In this document: positions 49,712-62,129 of the stretch, in pieces
Numbering within the stretch: position 1 is the first letter of the stretch
Layout of the letters: each line of letters begins with the position of its first letter
DNA from: Streblospio benedicti
Lineage: Eukaryota > Annelida > Polychaeta > Spionida > Spionidae
Direction of reading: 5' to 3'
DNA length: 64,000 nt
NCBI GenBank assembly: GCA_019095985.1
Contig: CM032662.1
Span: 38,430,182-38,494,181 of the forward strand
The notes under the pieces: generated by a model
The model's input: the letters and a program-made list of their open reading frames with translations, nothing else
What the model was told of the DNA's origin: nothing
The model's database searches: none
Program-made: the position numbers and the translations under genes

Positions 49712-50431
49712 TATTTAAAGAATTTATTGGATACCAATAGAAACCAAAGTTAACCATTTTTGGCGAGACTTTCGTTGTTATCGCAACAAATTCAAGTGCA
49801 AAATCTCAGAGGGTCACATGACCACCATGGTGGCGGCAGTCATGTGACAGCAGTGTCGAGTACACGGGGGGCGGTGTCACGGTTCAGCCATGCAGATTTC
49901 AATGGCCTCCCTCACTTTCCCAGGGAACTCCTCTTCCTCCCTTGCCACAACCTTGAAGTTCTTATCACTAATTGTGTGTCCTGTGTCTCTCATGTTCCCC
50001 GATGGCGGTTGGGGTCCGTTTGGGGTTCAAGTGTTCCTTGATGCGTGTTGCCAAGGTCCTACCAGTTTCTCCTATATAGGAGTACTGGCACTGGAGGCTC
50101 TGAACCTGGTAGATTACCCCACACTTGGAGCCATCCGGTGACTTGTCCTTCGAGACGGTAACTGAGCTTTGATGGTATTGAATGGCTTGTGGTATGTGCT
50201 CACTCCGTGCTGTCTAAAAATGTGGGTCAGTTTTTAGACAGACCTCTTAGGTATGGCAAACAAATCGGAAAACTGGCCTTCGCCCCACATGGTGACTGCC
50301 GCCACCATGGTGGTCATGTGACCCTCTGAGATTTTGCATTTCGGCCCGATGAAGTTGTTGCGATAACAGTGAAAGTCTCGCCAAAAATGGTTAACTTTGG
50401 TTTCTATTGGTATCCAATAAATTCTTTAAAT
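49712..50431 (-). mobile_element. Penelope-like element fragment flanked by ~130-base inverted repeats
   Basis: Arms 49712-49842 and 50292-50431 are near-perfect reverse complements (GGTTTCTATTGGTATCCAAT in the right arm). Between them, minus-strand sequence at about 49863-50160 encodes pieces typical of the C-terminal GIY-YIG endonuclease of Penelope-like retroelements: YSYIGETGRTLATRIKEHL, GEHER and NFKVVAREEEEFPGKVREAI. No reverse transcriptase remains, so this is a short dead fragment or a non-autonomous derivative. Penelope elements are known for terminal repeats in direct or inverted arrangement, which could explain the arms. Confidence 0.7.
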
Positions 50432-51414
50432 CATGAATAAAGAAACCCAGGATGAATCAAACATGCATCCAGTTATCAAACTGCATATGTTCTTAGGAAA
50501 ATTCTTAGGAAAAGTTCTGACAATATCTTTTTTGGTCATTACTTATTCCATGGTCAAAATCATCATATTGATTAAACGCAATCTTTACTAACTGGAAACA
50601 AAATGTTTGATACTTGCAAACTTCATTTAGCAATAAGTAAAAGTTGAAGAACATCGGCCATTTAAATGGTCTTTATTTTCTATTGTTTTCAAGATTATGA
50701 CGTGACAAGAATACAACTTTAAGTTTATATTTAAAATCTAGAAAAAAGACAATAAATAAAAGTATGATATGTGAATGATGGTTTTGTACGACATAAAATA
50801 TTCTTAATTCAAACAGAGCATCTACACATTTTACAACATTTGCATTCTCATCATTCCTTCTCAAGATTACATTTTTTGTGCATAGACTAGCTACCAATAT
50901 ATAAGGATACATCTGCATGCTAGGATTATGAGTAAGAATTACATTATCACTATAAATTTTGAATACAGATAAATATAAAATGATTGATGAAGAATGGCCA
51001 TGTTCTACATTATATATACAAGACATCATATATAAAAAATAATTTTAAACTTGATACATTTCTAAGACTAAAAATGATTGAAAATAGACTGATTATGTTT
51101 GACAAGTATAATAGTGGGTAATGCTGGTGAGTATTAGAATATTTTAAACAATGACTTAAAAAATACGTATCATAAAATGAAACAGAGTATATTTAGTATA
51201 TATAAAAAAGTGAGGGAAGATAATACAGAATCAAACCCCCAAGTTAGAAAAAGTCAAAATTATTGACAATATTTAACTGGTAAAAATATTCACAAATAAA
51301 CTAATACAGCAGACTGAATGGCAAGACATGGTTTGGGTGAGTATTAATAGAAAAATAAAAATTTATGAAAATATACATTTGAATTGATCCATGTACATTT
51401 AAAAGCACACAGAA
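50432..51414. other. Gene-free stretch, 3' flank of copy B
   Basis: AT-rich, no gene recognised. It should contain the poly(A) site of copy B. Confidence 0.45.
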
Positions 51415-53976
51415 TTAGATTGTCATTTCTTGAGATTTTTTCATCTCAGTATCTTGACCCGTAGTGAGTGTTGGCGATATCATTACAGTGTTCAGCGGCT
51501 TATTATAATGTCTCCAGAACATCAGCACCAGTTTTAGAATGAATGCCACACAAGAAAGAGATTCAAGTACCACGGTGAATATAGAATTGGTAGCACCGTC
51601 CACGTAATTTGCATCAATAATTCCAGCTAAAGCAATTATGACGACAATATAAGGACTGAAAATGTATCGCACATATCTGTCCAGAACAAAGGTATCAAGA
51701 GTGACCCATACAACTAGATCTACTGTCAATATCGCCAAGCAAATGACACATCCAGTTTCTTGTGATAGATTTGCAAAGTAGACCAGCACAACTGATAGGT
51801 TGAGGAGTGTAGCGATAGTCACCCACGTGGCGTAGAAGGCAATTCCATTTTGGACGATGAATCGTATCAGCCAAGCTTCTCTGGTCAAGTCATTCCTACA
51901 ATGGAAATTTTAGTTGAATAAACGACTGGAATGTCTTATTTTTTATCTTAAATATTAGGTTTAGAATAGTTGCTAGATTGTTTAGAGACCTCAGACAAAA
52001 TGCAGAGCCATCCAAGTTAGATATGTATTTAAAGATTTCAACCCAATCTTCATTCAATCTGCATTCCAGCACATCAAACATTTTTATCTATTTTTTTATT
52101 TTTATTTTATTTTTATTTATTTTCTAACATTGTTAATGAAAATTTCAAAAGAAGGTTATCACCAAGCTTAACTTGATCAATATTAATGCTTATATTGATT
52201 ATATATGAAGGCTTATATTGCAATTTAACAACTGGCTTATCATATTGGCGAACATTTCTTCAGGATACGTAGATATAGAATAAAGATTCATATTTACTAT
52301 TGAACTATATTTACTTATATTTTAAAAGACTCGTCGTCATATCACAATAACATCTTGATGTTTAATATCCTGCAAGGAATATCCTGTCGTAAGTCAGTTA
52401 CAAAGATGTTGTCGTGATGCGACGACAAAAGTCTCAACATATGAGTAAATATAGTTGAATAGTAAATATGAATCTTTATTTTATATCGGCTTAATATATG
52501 TTTGTAATTGAAATATGAAAAGAATTTACTTGTTAAGATCTGGTAGGTATTTGTCTACTGCATAACATGAGAAGCCGATGCACCAATAGAGAGAGAACGG
52601 CATTAGCGCCAGAATTGGCAACGCAGCAATCATGTACTCTCGATCAAAGAGGATGAGCCAGACGATATTGAACACCGAGCACGCATTGTAGATCACATAC
52701 AGCTGAAAAGTATATTCATAATCTTGTTTTATATTGTATAGATGGGAGTCATTCACATCCTCATTCTATTCGTGCAGGCAAAGAAGCTGTGCACAGTTTT
52801 CAAATCATGGAAGTTCCAATTGTAAATAATGTTTTAAAAAGTGCAATATTACATAATTGAAGCATGGATAAAACTTTGTTTGCTTTAACATAGAGATAAG
52901 AAAGAATGACAAAGGAAATTTTATTTTACTTTCAACGAATTTTGCTCTGAAAACTTACCCACACGGGCATTATCATTGGTGCGTAGTAGAGGTATCCGTT
53001 GATGCCTTCTCTAAAGAGGGTCGAAATTCCATAGCAAAGGAACAAAACCTGCCAAGTGTAGATGAACCCCCAGATACTGAACGTCCATCCTGCGGGGGTG
53101 ATCTCTGTGTAGTATTTGTCACTGATGTCAGCTGTGTTATTATAGAAAACACCTGAAAATGAGGAAAAAAAGATATTGATAGTACAGAAATAAGGAGAAA
53201 AAAGATGAAAATATTATTGATGGGCATATTAAAATTATTCCTAACAATTTACAAATTTATTACTTTCAAGATCGGGGCAGAAGATTGGGGATCAAGTTCT
53301 ATCAAGTTTTGATCAACAGGATGAAGATGCCTGAATATCACTCCAGTATATTAACATGTGCAGTCCAAGTGATAAATCAGGACAAGTGACATACAATTTA
53401 TAGGATCTGCCTAGTTAATCCAGCTCCTCAACTAGGTAGCATTCCACTACAGGACAGCAAACATCGTGAGAAACCGGTGCTTAAAATCTTGTAATTGCTA
53501 TTCTGCTTTGTAATAATTTGTAATTATTATTATTTTTTTTTAATTTTCAAAGCTGCTTTGGTAATAAAGACAAAGAGAAAATAAAGTAGCAAAATATGCT
53601 TTTCAAGTATCAATCAATCAATCAAATCCTAAGTTTATTGAGCAGGCCCTAATAATTTCACATTCGAAGACAGTCCTCCAAGACTTTTGGTACCAGGATC
53701 TATCGGACGTATACTCAAAAAAGCCTGATCTTTCTGCACAACCAAGTCTTATTGGTCTTCCTTTTCCTTTCCTTCCTTCTATTTCAAGTTTTCTTACTTT
53801 ACAAATCCAGCCAGAGTTGCTCTCAACATGGCCTAGCCATCAATCATAAAAGGTTGACGCCATCACCTACCTCCCCCTGCAGCAGCAAGTCCGTTGAACG
53901 TGAGGGTCACGACAAAGAAGGCTGCCGTCAGCACCACAAGGGTGAAGAGCGCCGGTTTGTGAACGTATTTACCCAT
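51415..53976 (-). CDS. TspO/MBR-like membrane protein, copy B
   Basis: Four coding exons in phase: 53871-53976, 52959-53152, 52530-52702 and 51415-51895, 317 residues. The start MGKYVHKPALF follows an acceptor. The signature ITPAGWTFSIWGFIYTWQ is the best preserved of the set. The later membrane segments include FDREYMIAALPILALMP, AWLIRFIVQNGIAFYATWV and FVLDRYVRYIFSPYIVVII. The first three introns sit at the same places and phases as in copy A, but the last two introns of A are absent. The C-terminal tail is short and polar (ISPTLTTGQDTEMKKSQEM), with no thioredoxin domain. It probably represents the pre-fusion state of the B-D lineage. Cellular membrane and ligand are unknown. Confidence 0.8.
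52274..52487. mobile_element. Foldback MITE in an intron of copy B
   Basis: Arms of about 70 bases pair: AATAAAGATTCATATTTACT at the left, with the reverse complement ending CTTTATT at the right; TCGTCGTCATATCAC pairs with GTGATGCGACGA further in. Lies 43 bases from exon 52530-52702. Confidence 0.75.
53606..53690 (-). repeat. SINE-like dispersed repeat with (TTGA)n tail, copy 3
   Basis: Minus strand: TAGGGCCTGCTCAATAAACT followed by TAGGATTTGATTGATTGATT. In the first intron of copy B, not next to an exon. Confidence 0.6.
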
Positions 53977-53984
53977 AGCTGAAA

Positions 53985-54085
53985 GAAAGACAATCAATCA
54001 ATGAACTCCGAAGTTTATGTGAGCAGGGGCTAATTATTCCTCATTCAGAGGATGTGACCTGGCTGCCCAGTCTACATTATTAAGA
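53985..54085 (-). repeat. SINE-like dispersed repeat with (TTGA)n tail, copy 4
   Basis: Minus strand: AGACTGGGCAGCCAGGTCAC, GAGGAATAATTAGCCC, TAAACTTCGGAG, then a TTGATTGATTG tail. The tail ends ~10 bases before the acceptor (CTTTCTTTCAG) of the exon carrying the copy B start codon. Confidence 0.65.
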
Positions 54086-55808
54086 CGTGAAAATGTTTAT
54101 GAATCATGTTCAAATCCATGTTTGATTTTTTTTTAATGGGCGAAGTACTTAAAGTTACTTAAATTTGAAAATGACAGTCACACTGTTACTGGTTCACATC
54201 CCTATGACTTCAACAAAAAATGTTACGCTACTTATAGCTGGTTTGCAGTTAATTGATATTTCCAAAAAAATAATGAATTGAGAGGTCTTCAAGATTGGAG
54301 TTGAAATTAGGTAACCATCATTGAGCCAGCTACACTTGCAAAATGTACATCATCCCTAAGCTAAAAATGAATAAATAAATAAAAAATCATGGTGTGCAAT
54401 ATTAAATGATTAAGAGTTTTGAGTATACCAAGTGACCAACTTTGTCCACAATGCTAATTTTACAATTTCTTACAATACAAAAATTTACTTAGAGAAACAA
54501 ACAAGAAAAAACATATACTTACTTGAAGTAATTTTTGAGATGAAATATTTAGCACAAGTTTAAGAATTTTTGTATATCAAGTAAGTTCTCATCACATATT
54601 TAGTAAATATGTTTAGATGGTTATTTAATATTAGTACCCAGTATATGGATAATCAAAAAAACAGAACTACTTTATTTCAAAACATTTTCTTCAGTGATCT
54701 TAAAAAGAATTTCAAACATAATCAAAAAATTATCTCTTACCTCCATGCAAGTCAACAGTCGATGAAGGATTATCTCAATCAGTGATGATCACAAAGTTTT
54801 AATTTGTAAAACTCTGTAAAATATTTACACTAATTCGGGACAGGTAAAATACAACACCATTCAAAAGTTATGAGCGGTTACAACACATTTACATTTATAG
54901 TGGACAGATTATAAAATCTAGTAACACATATGACAAGATAAATCCTTTATTGTTAGGTTCATATGAAAAATGATATTCCTGCAAGTAACAAGTATATGTT
55001 AATGTATTACAAAAACGAGGCTCAATACTTTTTGAATTGGGTTTATGGTCTCCAATGTGCAGGTTACTCGAGTCCACTGATAAGGCAGGTCAATATTAAC
55101 CCTGGTCATCACATGGCATTTTGCGTGACGTTTCTTTGACTAGCTTATCGTCTTATTACAGTAAAACCATGCTGCTAAAATCTAGTGTACATTTCATAAA
55201 TCATGCTGTATTGATAAGACACGAGTTAATGCAGGAAGAGATTTACACCAGGTCATTGGCCTTGTATTGTTTTTCTTTACTTACTCTTGAAATTGAATTA
55301 TTGTTTGCAACAATTCTTTCATCATGCTTGCAGTTCTTTTAGACTAGATTTACCCGGTACATCACTGATTGCACTTGAGGGAAAATTACACAACAAACTT
55401 ACATAATGTTCCTATCAAACACTTCAATAATATTCTTATCAAACAATTATACAATATTTATTGCGAAGTTCTATTAGTTTTTCCATGATTAAACATTTAT
55501 GGATTATACCAAAGGCAATTGCATCAATGGATGTGAGCCATGGAACATGTCTTTTGAAAGGGGCTTTGAAAAATTTATTCTAATAATTAAAAATCTTTTC
55601 ATGAACACTTTCAAAGAAGATCAAATCCATTGATGCATTTGTCTTTCCATTTTACAATATTTATGCCTAATATGTATAAGTTAGACCTGGATGTCTATAA
55701 TGCTGTAATGCTGGTGAGCATTCAACTGGGGACAATGCCTAAATTACTGGTAGTTTGTTCATGATTAAGCAGTTATCCTTTCAAAAGTGGTAATTACAAA
55801 AAAAAATA

Positions 55809-55844
<36 letters not shown>

Positions 55845-55983
55845 AAAATAACTGTGACAATACTCAATATTAAATGCTAAATAGACCTCTCATATTAGTA
55901 GTGCCACATTACAATTTTACAGCACAAAATGCAGAAAAGAAATCACACGAAAACTTCTACTCCTGTTTGGATTAAATCATTAC
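54086..55983. other. Gene-free stretch between copies B and C
   Basis: Holds the untranslated 5' part of copy B and the 3' flank of copy C. No other gene recognised; 55799-55850 is an A-rich low-complexity run. Confidence 0.45.
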
Positions 55984-58900
55984 TCATTCCACTTCAATAA
56001 TCAAATCTTTGATTTTTTGTATATCAGTTCCTACAATTTCTCCGAATTCAATTCCATATTTGTATAATTTAAATGCTGGCAAATTAGAGACATTCTCCGC
56101 TGCAGCCAATTCTGGTAGTTCATCTACATCAATCCTGACAAATTCTACATTTGGCATTTCTGGAGCCAGAGCTGCAATCTTTGGAGCCATCATCCTGCAC
56201 AGACCACACCAAGTTGCAAAGAAATCACAAACAACTAGTTTAGAGCTATTTTTGACTGTTCTAAACTGTGCTATTGATGTTATTTGTTTGATTTCTACTG
56301 CTGGCTTCTTCACTTTTTCATTAATCAAATCTTGTTTGACTTCCACTATTGGTTTTGTTACATTTTCTTGACTCAAATTTTGTTTGCGTCTCACTGTTGG
56401 CTTTGTTAGTTTTTCATTTATAAAGTCTTTGATTTTTTTCATATCTACTCCCACAAATTGCCCCACCTCAACTTCATTTCTGTACAGTTTAAATGTTGGC
56501 TGAGAAGAGATTTTCTCTTCTGCAGCCAATTCTGGTAAGTCATCTATGTCAATTTTAACAAATTCAACATTTGGCATTTCTGCAGCTAGAGCTTCTATCT
56601 TTGGAGCAAGGATCCTACATTTTGGACACCATGTTGCAAAGAACTCACACACAACTAGTTTAGAGCTTTTTTTGGCTGTTCTAAATTCATCAGTTGATGT
56701 GAGTTGCGAGACTCCCCATGTTGGTATGCTACTCTCTTTTGGTGTCAGTTGTATGGGGTTCGCCACGTTTTCATCAATGAAATCCTTGATTTTTTGTATA
56801 TCTGCTCCCACAAATTGTCCGAATTCCTGTCCATTTCTGTACAGTTTAAACATTGGCATAGCTTTGACACCCTCTGCTTTACCTACCTCTCGTAATTCAC
56901 CCACATCAATCTTATTAAATTCTACATTTGGCATTTCTGCAGCTAGAGCTTCAATCTTTGGAGCGATCATCCTACATAGTGGACAATAACTTGCAAAGAA
57001 ATTACACACAACTAGATTAGAACTTTTTGTGGCTCTTATCAATTCATCCATTGATAATAATTGTTTCACTCCCAACATTGGCTTGTATTGGTGATATTTT
57101 AATGGAACTATTTCATCATTTTTGCTTTCAGCAGGTTCTATTAGTAGTGGCATTTTCTTATGTCTCCAGCGCATGATGAATAGTTTTAGAAATAAAGCAG
57201 CGCAAGCAACAACCTCCAGGACCACAGAGAAAATGGAATTAGTTGCTCCAACTACATAATTTGCATCAATACTTCCAGCTAAGAAAATGATGATGACTAT
57301 ATAAGGAGTAAAAAGGTACCGCACATATTTGTCGAGTAAAAAGTTGTCCAAAATGGTCCATAAGATCATTTCTAGTGTTAGTATCACGAGGGAGACAGCA
57401 CATGCCTTTTCCTGCGTCATATTGCTAACGTGAATCAGAACAATGGCAAGATTTAGAAGTGTAATGATGGTCACCCAAGTTGCATAGAATGCAAGTCCAT
57501 TTTGAACAATGAATCGTATTATCCAAACTTCTTTTTTCAGCTTCTTTCTGAAAATAAGAATGAAGGATAAATATAGAGGAAAATCATAAATTGCTACAAA
57601 ATACAGTCATAAACCTTTTCTTGTTATTTTTAGAATTGAAGAAATTGGACATCCGTTAAGAGATTGTAATGCTACGCCCATAGATGAAATTTCTTTATTT
57701 CTATTGGTTAGAGGCTGAGTTAAGTTTTGGAACTTTACTTTCTGGATTTCAGGTCTATTGGACCAACAATAACAGAATGAAAATTGAATTGAGAAGAATT
57801 GTATTTTACTCGCTCAGTTCCGACAGATGTTTGTCCAAGGCATAACATGAAAATCCAATGCACCAGTAAAGGGAGAACGGTATCAAGGCAATGACGAGCA
57901 GAGCAGCTACCATAATTTCTCTGCCAAACACAAGAAGCCACACAATGTTGAAAACAGATGAAGCATTGAACGCAAGATAGAGCTGCAAAAAAGAAACAAA
58001 AACATGCTGATAACAATATGTCAAAGTGAATAATAATATATTGGTAGGTTCAGATTGAATCAGTAATATACAGTTGAACGTCATCTCGATATATATAGAT
58101 GTAGCTTATATCAAATTATCTGTTATCTTGAGGTAACTGCCCCCTTCAACTTTATCATGGATAGATATCAGTTGAGTATCTCAAATATTGCACATCACTT
58201 TAATATATACATGTATGTTTAAAAAAAAACAAATGAATAACTATAGTCGTAGGATAAAATTAGATAAGTGATACTTCTAAAAGCATAATATGCTTGGTAT
58301 GTGTAGTCTTTTATCTTCAACTTCACACAGAATTATTATCGTTGCCCAATTATTTGTGAAGAGAAATTAATGATCAAAATTTAAATTTTACCGTTAAATT
58401 TGGTAATGAGCCCCTTTTATGAATATTTAGTGTGAAAACCCACAGTGCTACGAGGGACATATTTGGCAGACACTAGCTGGGTCAGATTCGCGGCAGTTGA
58501 AAACCCACACTTTTTACTCCCTCGCAGCTGTTAATGAGATCAATACGTCCATAAAGTTTAAACTAATAAAAACACCTAATGTGAAAGGGTTAAGAAGACT
58601 TAAGTAACTAGCATAACATAGGAATCACACATTGTAATCTCATAATAATAAGCAGTTGATTGACGGCGGCTCTATGAAATTACTTTAGCAAAAGTTTCTT
58701 CAAGAGACTGTGTAATTGAAAGCGAGGTCTCTATTTAATTTTGAAGCCCTAATAACTGCAATGTGGCCATTAATAATGGAAAGATCAGTACTTTAAGTAC
58801 ATGCATGCTAAGGTGAGTAGTTAGCCTGCCGCGCGGCTCTGTGAGTTTTGCCCTACAGAAAAGTCATTAGTGATGAAAACGGCAGCACCCGGCACCTCCA

Positions 58901-60362
58901 TTCATTCCCTACCCCACGTGAATGGAATATCTGCTGTGCTGTGCCACACAGCAGAAATAAGAATATGGGTTTTACCCTATGTAAAATGCATTAGAGCTTT
59001 CAGCACGAATTTTTCGTCTACTGGATGGGAGCTGCCGCGCAGCACTATGGGTTTTGCCACTTTTGAAATGTTAGAAAACTTACCCACACCGGCATTATCA
59101 TTGGAGAGTAGTAGAGATACCCATCAATGCCTTCTCTAAAGAGGGTTGAGATTCCATAGAGAATGAAAAAAATCTGAAAATTATACACGGCGCCCCAGTG
59201 TCTGAACGACCATTCCTTTGGTGTGATCTCTGTGTGGTATTTGTCACTTATGTCACCTATTGTACCATTGCCAAAAATACCTAAAAAAAAAAAAAACTAT
59301 TAGAATTTGCTTTGGATGATAGTTTATATTCTTAAGGAAACCCACACGTCGCACGTCATGTGACCACACACCAACAAGGTGAAAACTTTGTCATGTGGCC
59401 ATACAAATGCACTGGAATGTGACCGTTTTTGACGTGATATTCCTGTACTTAAAGTTGCTATATTGTTTGGTTGAGATTTAATGACACTACCACTTACATT
59501 TTTACATTGACTTAACGTTGCGGTCACCATCACGGGACCTTCAACAGAAGTGACTTCTTCTGGTCTTTTTTTTTGATGACGTCACATGGCGCTTCGTCTG
59601 ACAGGTCAATGTAAAAATGTAAGTGGTAGTGTCATTAAATCTCAACCAAATGGATATTCCTACTACTAAAAACAGTCTTCATAAAGATATTGCTATATTG
59701 TGTTTGTTATGAATTAAAACTCATTTCATATTTATAATTGAATAACATACTGGACAGTTTTTTGAGCAGAGGCTGCTAATGAAATTTTCTAGAGGCTTTA
59801 ACATTGCTTGTACTACGGCGTACTAGATCAAAATACCTTGCCAAACAATCACATGGCAAACTGACTCCCAAACGCCAAACTTTACTTTTCATTTGTAAAT
59901 TAATATGCTACACGTTCCAGGCATTTTCTTGTTTACATCAATGCGGCACACGTGTGTTTGTTGTCACCAAAAAGGAAGTGAGGGTTTTCTTGAGAATAGG
60001 ATGTACATTGTCTGCTCATGTGCTATCATGACTTAACTTATTGAGGACATGCTACTTCACAAATATTAAACAAAACTACTGTGGTCTGAGAAGTGTTTAG
60101 TGTACCAAAGCCATCATAATCAATTGATAGACATTCTATTTACATGTACAAATAGGCCGAACATACAATTAATGATTATTCACTTATTTGTACATACACT
60201 GCTATATACAAATGCCAACAACTTCATGAATATTGTAAAAATCTTACTTGCATCATGCCCATAACTTGCAGATAAGTTATTCAAAGGGAGCACCACTAAA
60301 AAAGACGCTGCCGTCAAGACCACAACAGCGATTAGGGCTGGTTTGTGAGGGTATTTACCCAT
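55984..60362 (-). CDS. TspO/MBR-like membrane protein fused to three thioredoxin domains, copy C
   Basis: Four coding exons in phase: 60248-60362, 59084-59280, 57810-57982 and 55984-57547, 682 residues. Residues 1 to ~300 are the multi-pass TspO-like part (start MGKYPHKPAL). Three thioredoxin domains follow at about 320-425, 435-540 and 580-680. Active sites are YCPLC (Cys ~350), WCPKC (~469) and WCGLC (~609); the cis-Pro loops (AMPMF, SQPTF, NLPAF) and IDVDELPEL-type strands are kept. The domains resemble cytosolic thioredoxin (KQITSIAQFRT, KLVVCDFFATW). Linkers between them contain short repeats (NVTKPIVEVKQ). They should reduce or exchange disulfides next to the membrane. The membrane part has drifted: the usual AGWTFSIW is KEWSFRHW here. 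The last exon covers both halves without an intron. Confidence 0.88.
58800..59070. repeat. Unclassified repeat patch in an intron of copy C
   Basis: GCCGCGCGGCTCTGTGAGTT near 58830 and GCCGCGCAGCACTATGGGTT near 59033 are diverged direct repeats around a GC-richer interior with CTGCTGTGCTGTGCCACACAGCAG. It may be a small DNA transposon; class not determined. Confidence 0.35.
59467..59649. mobile_element. MITE with 46-base perfect inverted repeats
   Basis: TTGGTTGAGATTTAATGACA at the left and the exact reverse complement at the right, 183 bases. The interior is GC-richer, with a TGACGTCA at about 59577. Lies in the first intron of copy C. Confidence 0.85.
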
Positions 60363-62129
60363 AATCTAGATCTAGCTGAAAACAATGGATAAATCTATTA
60401 AAAATGGTGGAGTTCAAATGTCATTAATGTTAAGTATAACATGTAAAAATATTTTGAATTGTTACCAGCCATGGATCAGTGGTATGACCTACAGACATCA
60501 CAAGTGACCATTAATAAAATTTACAAAGTTACTTCACTTCACAAATTTTTGTAACAACAAACTCATGACATGTTTAGTGAAGCAAAGTAAACCTCAATAT
60601 AATGTACATTAAGATTTTAGTTTCATATATTATAAGGGTACATTGAAACACATAACATATCTAATAACGATACCATATTGCTTCTTATATATTGATATTG
60701 ATGCCATGCAATATTAGTTTCCATCAAAATTGTCTTTAAACCCAAAAATTATTTTTGTCATAATGTTCCCCAGAAAAAAATGTTCCACAGCTATTAGACG
60801 TACATGATAACATATATATAATTTGGGAAATTGGCTATGATCACTTTTGTTTGGCAATTTTCCATCCACTCATCGTACTGAGGCTAACTTTATATCTCTT
60901 TGTCTCTAATTGATGAATACAAAGATTATGTTAAATACCTATTAAAAGTCAAAATACATAAACTGCAGGTGAGCTTATTAGAATAAGAACGAATATGGTA
61001 AGTTTTTGTTTTGTTTTTTCCGCAAGATGGCAAGACACATTTCTTTTTCAAACTTATGGGGAAACCCAAGATTTTTTGATTTTTTTTTTATTTTTTTATT
61101 TTTTTTAAATCTTTAAAAAACAATTATGGTGAGACCTAAGTGCGCAACAATCTCACCATAAAAAAATCCAAGATGTAACGGAGAGATGGCGAGATGGTCC
61201 CGCTCAGACACCATATGATCATGTACCTTATAAACAATGTTAGTATGTATGTTATTATGTTGAATAAGCAGTGGAACCAGCCATTCTCTGATTTTTGTGT
61301 ATTATTATGCACTCACGTATGAAACAATGTGAAACCTAGCTCACTATTTAGTGTTTACATTATGATTCATTGACCATATGATTTTCCCCCGGATTTTCCA
61401 TATTCATGATATACTGTAAAACTAGAAATGTTTGCACACAACAATTAATTGACAATTTAATTTGCGAATTTCGTGGGTAGGTGCAAAAATGCAAACTTAA
61501 ATAGTCAGCAAACATTATTAGCCGATGTAAATTAGGTCCAGGATGGACCAAAATCGTAAAATTAAATAGTCTCAAAATAATCCATAGATGAAAATCTCAA
61601 AATTTAGTATCCACGGAAATTTCTAGTTCTACAGTAGACAAGAAGAATGCATGTATTAGATATCCAGATGCTTATATGTATTTGTACATATGATGCACCA
61701 CGCCATGATACGGGTTATCTGGATACTGCGGCACATGACCAGAACAAAAAATTTGATTTTCAAATATGGTAATTAATTATTAGTTTTTCCTCAAAACCCA
61801 AACTCCGCCATGCTGTGATGATAGGTATAATTGAAATTGCACCGCAACAGGCAAAGTGAACGCAAAATTTTGTTTAAATGTTTAAGGAGTACTATATTTT
61901 GTTTATTAAGGTGTTAAAAATACAGAGATCGTGTATAAAGTTGCTATGTACAGAGATCACTGTGTGTGCTAGGGTGTGCATTTCATATCACCTTGGGGGT
62001 TACGGCATTCTGCAGCATATGTGTATGTATTTGTATATATATAATCAGTTGCATTAAGTGAGAAAAAAGTTCACACAATAACAAATCATACACAAATTTC
62101 TACCTGTACGCATGTTTGGATTTATTCAT
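60363..62129. other. Gene-free stretch between copies C and D
   Basis: Contains the untranslated 5' part of copy C. Nothing else recognised; T-rich run at 61078-61110. Confidence 0.45.
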
